A stretch of DNA of 8,049 nt from Euryarchaeota archaeon UBA602 (GTDB lineage: Archaea > Thermoplasmatota > Poseidoniia > Poseidoniales > Thalassarchaeaceae). How positions within the stretch are numbered: the first letter of the stretch is position 1; each line of letters starts with the position of its first letter. A program made the position numbers and the translations under genes. Location of the stretch: the NCBI GenBank assembly GCA_002498455.1, contig DAHO01000069.1:1-8049 (forward strand), in the 5' to 3' direction. Below the pieces are notes generated by a model, which saw nothing but the letters and a program-made list of their open reading frames with translations, was not told where the DNA came from and searched no databases. This document shows positions 5,957 to 8,049 of the stretch, piece after piece.

Positions 5957-8049
5957 ATGCGTGACCAGATGTCTTCCTTTGATATCGCGCGCATGGCATT
6001 GGACATTGACGCGCTCAAAGGTGCACGCTGCCGCAAGATGTACCAACCTCACTACGAGCAGGTCGTCCTGCGGTTGAATCCCAAAGGTAAGGCGAACTGT
6101 GACCTGGTCATCGTTCGTGGTCAGCGAGTCTACTTCAGCCAACGAGATCGACCCATGCCGACTCAACCCCCACAATTTGCGATGTTACTGCGCAAGCATC
6201 TGTCCAACGCACGACTCCTCGGTGCATCACAAATCGGGTTTGATCGTATCTTACGGCTTGAATTCGATACCAAAGATGGACGGCGAGATATTATTGTTGA
6301 AATGTTCCGAAACGGCAATGTGATACTACTCGATCAAGACGGTGTCATCATCCAACCCCTGACTCATGTCAAATATGAAACTCGAACAATCAAACGCGGA
6401 GAACCCTATGTCGCACCCCCTGAACCGATCGACTCCCGTACTCTATCGGAGACTCAGTTTCTCTCCGTTCTGAAAGAGTCAGATCGTGATTTGGTTCATA
6501 CATTGGCTGGAAAAATGAGTTTGGGTCGTGCTTATGCTCAGGCGTTGTGCTCACAATCTGGACACAGTCCTTCTCAAGCCGCCTCCGAGATTGAGTCGGC
6601 AGCGAGCTTGCACCAAGGATTCCAGCAGTGGGTCAAACAGATTGATGGAGAAGGTGCGATTGCAATGGTTGACCAATCCTTTGAGATTCCCTCCAATCCT
6701 CTTGAATTGGATGCTTTAATGCAAGCACACTGCACCGAAGTTGGACCGGTGAACATCTCCAGTGAGACTCACACTGTTGAATTTGAATCACTTTCTGATG
6801 CCATTGATGCTTGGAAGGGTAGTCATGATGCAAGTGCACTCGCGAGAAGAGAAGCCGAAAAAATCGCCGAAGTGACCGCACCCGGGCAAACCGATTCTGA
6901 AGATGAAAAGTTGGCGAGGCGTGAGAATCAACAAGTTGCTGCCATTGAAAAGTTGACCCAAAAGGGAGGAAAACAACAGGACATTGGAAAGGCCATTCAG
7001 GAGCATTGGGCACACGTCGAATCATTGCTCAATCAGGTCAATGCTTCAATTGAGGAAATCGGTTGGGACGCTACACGCACCGCAATCAAGGGCATCGATT
7101 GGATTGTCTCTGCCAACCCTTCCGAACGAACCATTCAGGCAAGGTTACCCGATGAACAGGGGGAACCAAGCACTGAAATTACACTTCATTTAGACCAAAC
7201 GGTCCACCAGAACGCACAGTTCTACTTTGCCAAGGGGCGAAAAGACAAGCAGCGAGCTGAAGGGGCCAAGGCCGCATTGGAAGAGACTCAGAAGCGGCAG
7301 AAGAAAGTTGAGAAGCAGAGAGCCAAGGATGAGGCGGCGGGACGAGTCACTTTAGCCAAACGAAACAAAAAATTCTGGTTTGAAGGATATCGCTGGACGT
7401 TGATGTCTAGTGGACAACTATTGATTGGGGGGCGTGATGCGAAAGGCAACGATCGTATCGTCAAGAAGCATCTTGCCTCAACCGACCTGTACTTCCATGC
7501 AGATTTACATGGAGCACCTTCATGTGCCCTCAAAATGAGAGAAGGATTCGAAATCGATTCAAGCCCGAATCCATTGCTGCCTGAAGGAGTGGCGTCCCTT
7601 CGCACAACACAAGCCCTCGATTTCGAATCCCATGCTGATGATGTTTTGACAGATGCAGCGCAAATGGCCGTATGTTGGTCTCGAGCTTGGGCCAGTGGTG
7701 GACGTGCAGCGACAGCGTTCCATGCCGCTCAAGGTCAGGTCAGCAAGACCACTGAATCTGGCGAATCACTAGGAAGAGGTGCCTTTGTGGTCCGGGGCCA
7801 TCGGCATTGGTACAAGGATATCCACATGGAGATGACATTGGGGTTGGTCGCCATCAATGGAGTCCCACTTCCTTTGGTCGGGACACACGCGGTGGTGACG
7901 CAATTCTGCGAGCGGTGGATCCGAATGACACCGGGGACACAGAAGAAGGAACAAGTGGCGACCCAAATCGCCAAGGCAACAGGGCTCAGGCAGGACGATG
8001 TACTTTCAGCCCTTCCTCCTGGAAATCTGACCCTTGGAGAGAATCAGGG
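5957..8049 (+). CDS. rqcH: RqcH/NEMF-type ribosome quality control protein (NFACT family), open at right edge
   Basis: An open frame of 697 codons runs off the window. Family members (Rqc2, NEMF, RqcH) bind large ribosomal subunits blocked by peptidyl-tRNA and recruit tRNA to add a C-terminal tail that marks the stalled chain for degradation. The N-terminus MRDQMSSFDIARMALDI and the following KMYQP are typical of archaeal NFACT-N. FAMLLRKHL (74-82) and FDRIL with Asp96-Arg97 match the conserved DR pair needed for tailing in characterised homologues. Charged helices (about 290-360 and 420-465, including NAQFYFAKGRKDKQ) form the coiled-coil arm. The NFACT-R/DUF814 domain begins KFWFEGYRW (472-480), with LLIGGRDAKGND, DLYFHADLHGA (510-520) and QVSKT (594-598). 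The length suggests that only a few residues are missing. The start at 5957 is favoured over ATG 5969 because GAGGG lies six bases upstream. The gene diverges from the 370-residue protein gene with 26 bp between starts. Confidence 0.95.
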   Translation, partial: MRDQMSSFDIARMALDIDALKGARCRKMYQPHYEQVVLRLNPKGKANCDLVIVRGQRVYFSQRDRPMPTQPPQFAMLLRKHLSNARLLGASQIGFDRILRLEFDTKDGRRDIIVEMFRNGNVILLDQDGVIIQPLTHVKYETRTIKRGEPYVAPPEPIDSRTLSETQFLSVLKESDRDLVHTLAGKMSLGRAYAQALCSQSGHSPSQAASEIESAASLHQGFQQWVKQIDGEGAIAMVDQSFEIPSNPLELDALMQAHCTEVGPVNISSETHTVEFESLSDAIDAWKGSHDASALARREAEKIAEVTAPGQTDSEDEKLARRENQQVAAIEKLTQKGGKQQDIGKAIQEHWAHVESLLNQVNASIEEIGWDATRTAIKGIDWIVSANPSERTIQARLPDEQGEPSTEITLHLDQTVHQNAQFYFAKGRKDKQRAEGAKAALEETQKRQKKVEKQRAKDEAAGRVTLAKRNKKFWFEGYRWTLMSSGQLLIGGRDAKGNDRIVKKHLASTDLYFHADLHGAPSCALKMREGFEIDSSPNPLLPEGVASLRTTQALDFESHADDVLTDAAQMAVCWSRAWASGGRAATAFHAAQGQVSKTTESGESLGRGAFVVRGHRHWYKDIHMEMTLGLVAINGVPLPLVGTHAVVTQFCERWIRMTPGTQKKEQVATQIAKATGLRQDDVLSALPPGNLTLGENQ

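Noticed and set aside
5931..5999. Longer N-terminus for the 370-residue protein from ATG 5999
   Set aside because: The additional 23 residues (starting MPCARYQRKTSG) look like antisense of the rqcH start, and this form would overlap the well-conserved RqcH N-terminus.
5750..6175. Minus-strand open frame of 141 codons
   Set aside because: It overlaps both the conserved NFACT-N region of rqcH and, out of frame, the start of the 370-residue protein gene. No motif was seen.
6633..7025. Minus-strand open frame of 130 codons and a neighbouring one of 75 codons
   Set aside because: They are antisense to the uninterrupted rqcH coding frame and have composition expected of a shadow frame.
1..8049. 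tRNA genes, CRISPR arrays, insertion sequences or phage genes
   Set aside because: Coding sequence fills nearly the whole window, gaps are at most about 60 bp, and I saw no clover-leaf pattern, regularly spaced repeats, transposase motifs or terminal inverted repeats.

Overview
The window looks like a piece of an archaeal chromosome, most likely from a marine Thermoplasmatota lineage (Poseidoniales / Marine Group II-like). This placement is an inference. It rests on the archaeal-style NFACT protein at the right end (N-terminus with an 'SSFDIA' motif), the general lack of strong Shine-Dalgarno sites, the acidic proteins and very tight gene packing, and the LemA plus GIDE-type membrane protein pair. 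No rRNA or other phylogenetic marker is present, and a bacterial origin is not formally excluded.

Layout: seven genes fill almost every base, and no stretch over about 60 bp is non-coding. At the left edge the first codons of a minus-strand gene run out of the window (about 1-110). A plus-strand cluster follows: a Nudix + metallo-beta-lactamase + winged-helix fusion (162-1613), an alpha/beta hydrolase overlapping it by 4 bases (1610-2503), and a LemA-family membrane protein 30 bp further on (2534-3262). Two minus-strand genes come next: a multi-spanning GIDE/MUL1-like membrane protein (3263-4783), converging on lemA with directly abutting stop codons, and an unrecognised 370-residue soluble protein (4818-5930) that would be transcribed first. 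Divergent from the latter, and running off the right edge, is a nearly complete RqcH/NEMF-type ribosome quality control protein (5957-8049).

How the genes fit together: LemA and GIDE-like proteins are both membrane-anchored and, to my recollection, recur as neighbours in prokaryotes, so they are the best candidate for a functional pair here, although they are encoded convergently rather than in one operon. RqcH is a housekeeping rescue factor for stalled large ribosomal subunits. The Nudix-MBL fusion looks enzymatic (nucleotide or CoA-type pyrophosphate hydrolysis joined to a LACTB2-like hydrolase or RNase). The 370-residue protein is the least explained gene. It carries a degenerate HxxxH...EESLAN arrangement that faintly recalls a zinc-peptidase-like fold.

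I see no tRNA, rRNA, CRISPR array, insertion sequence or prophage signal.
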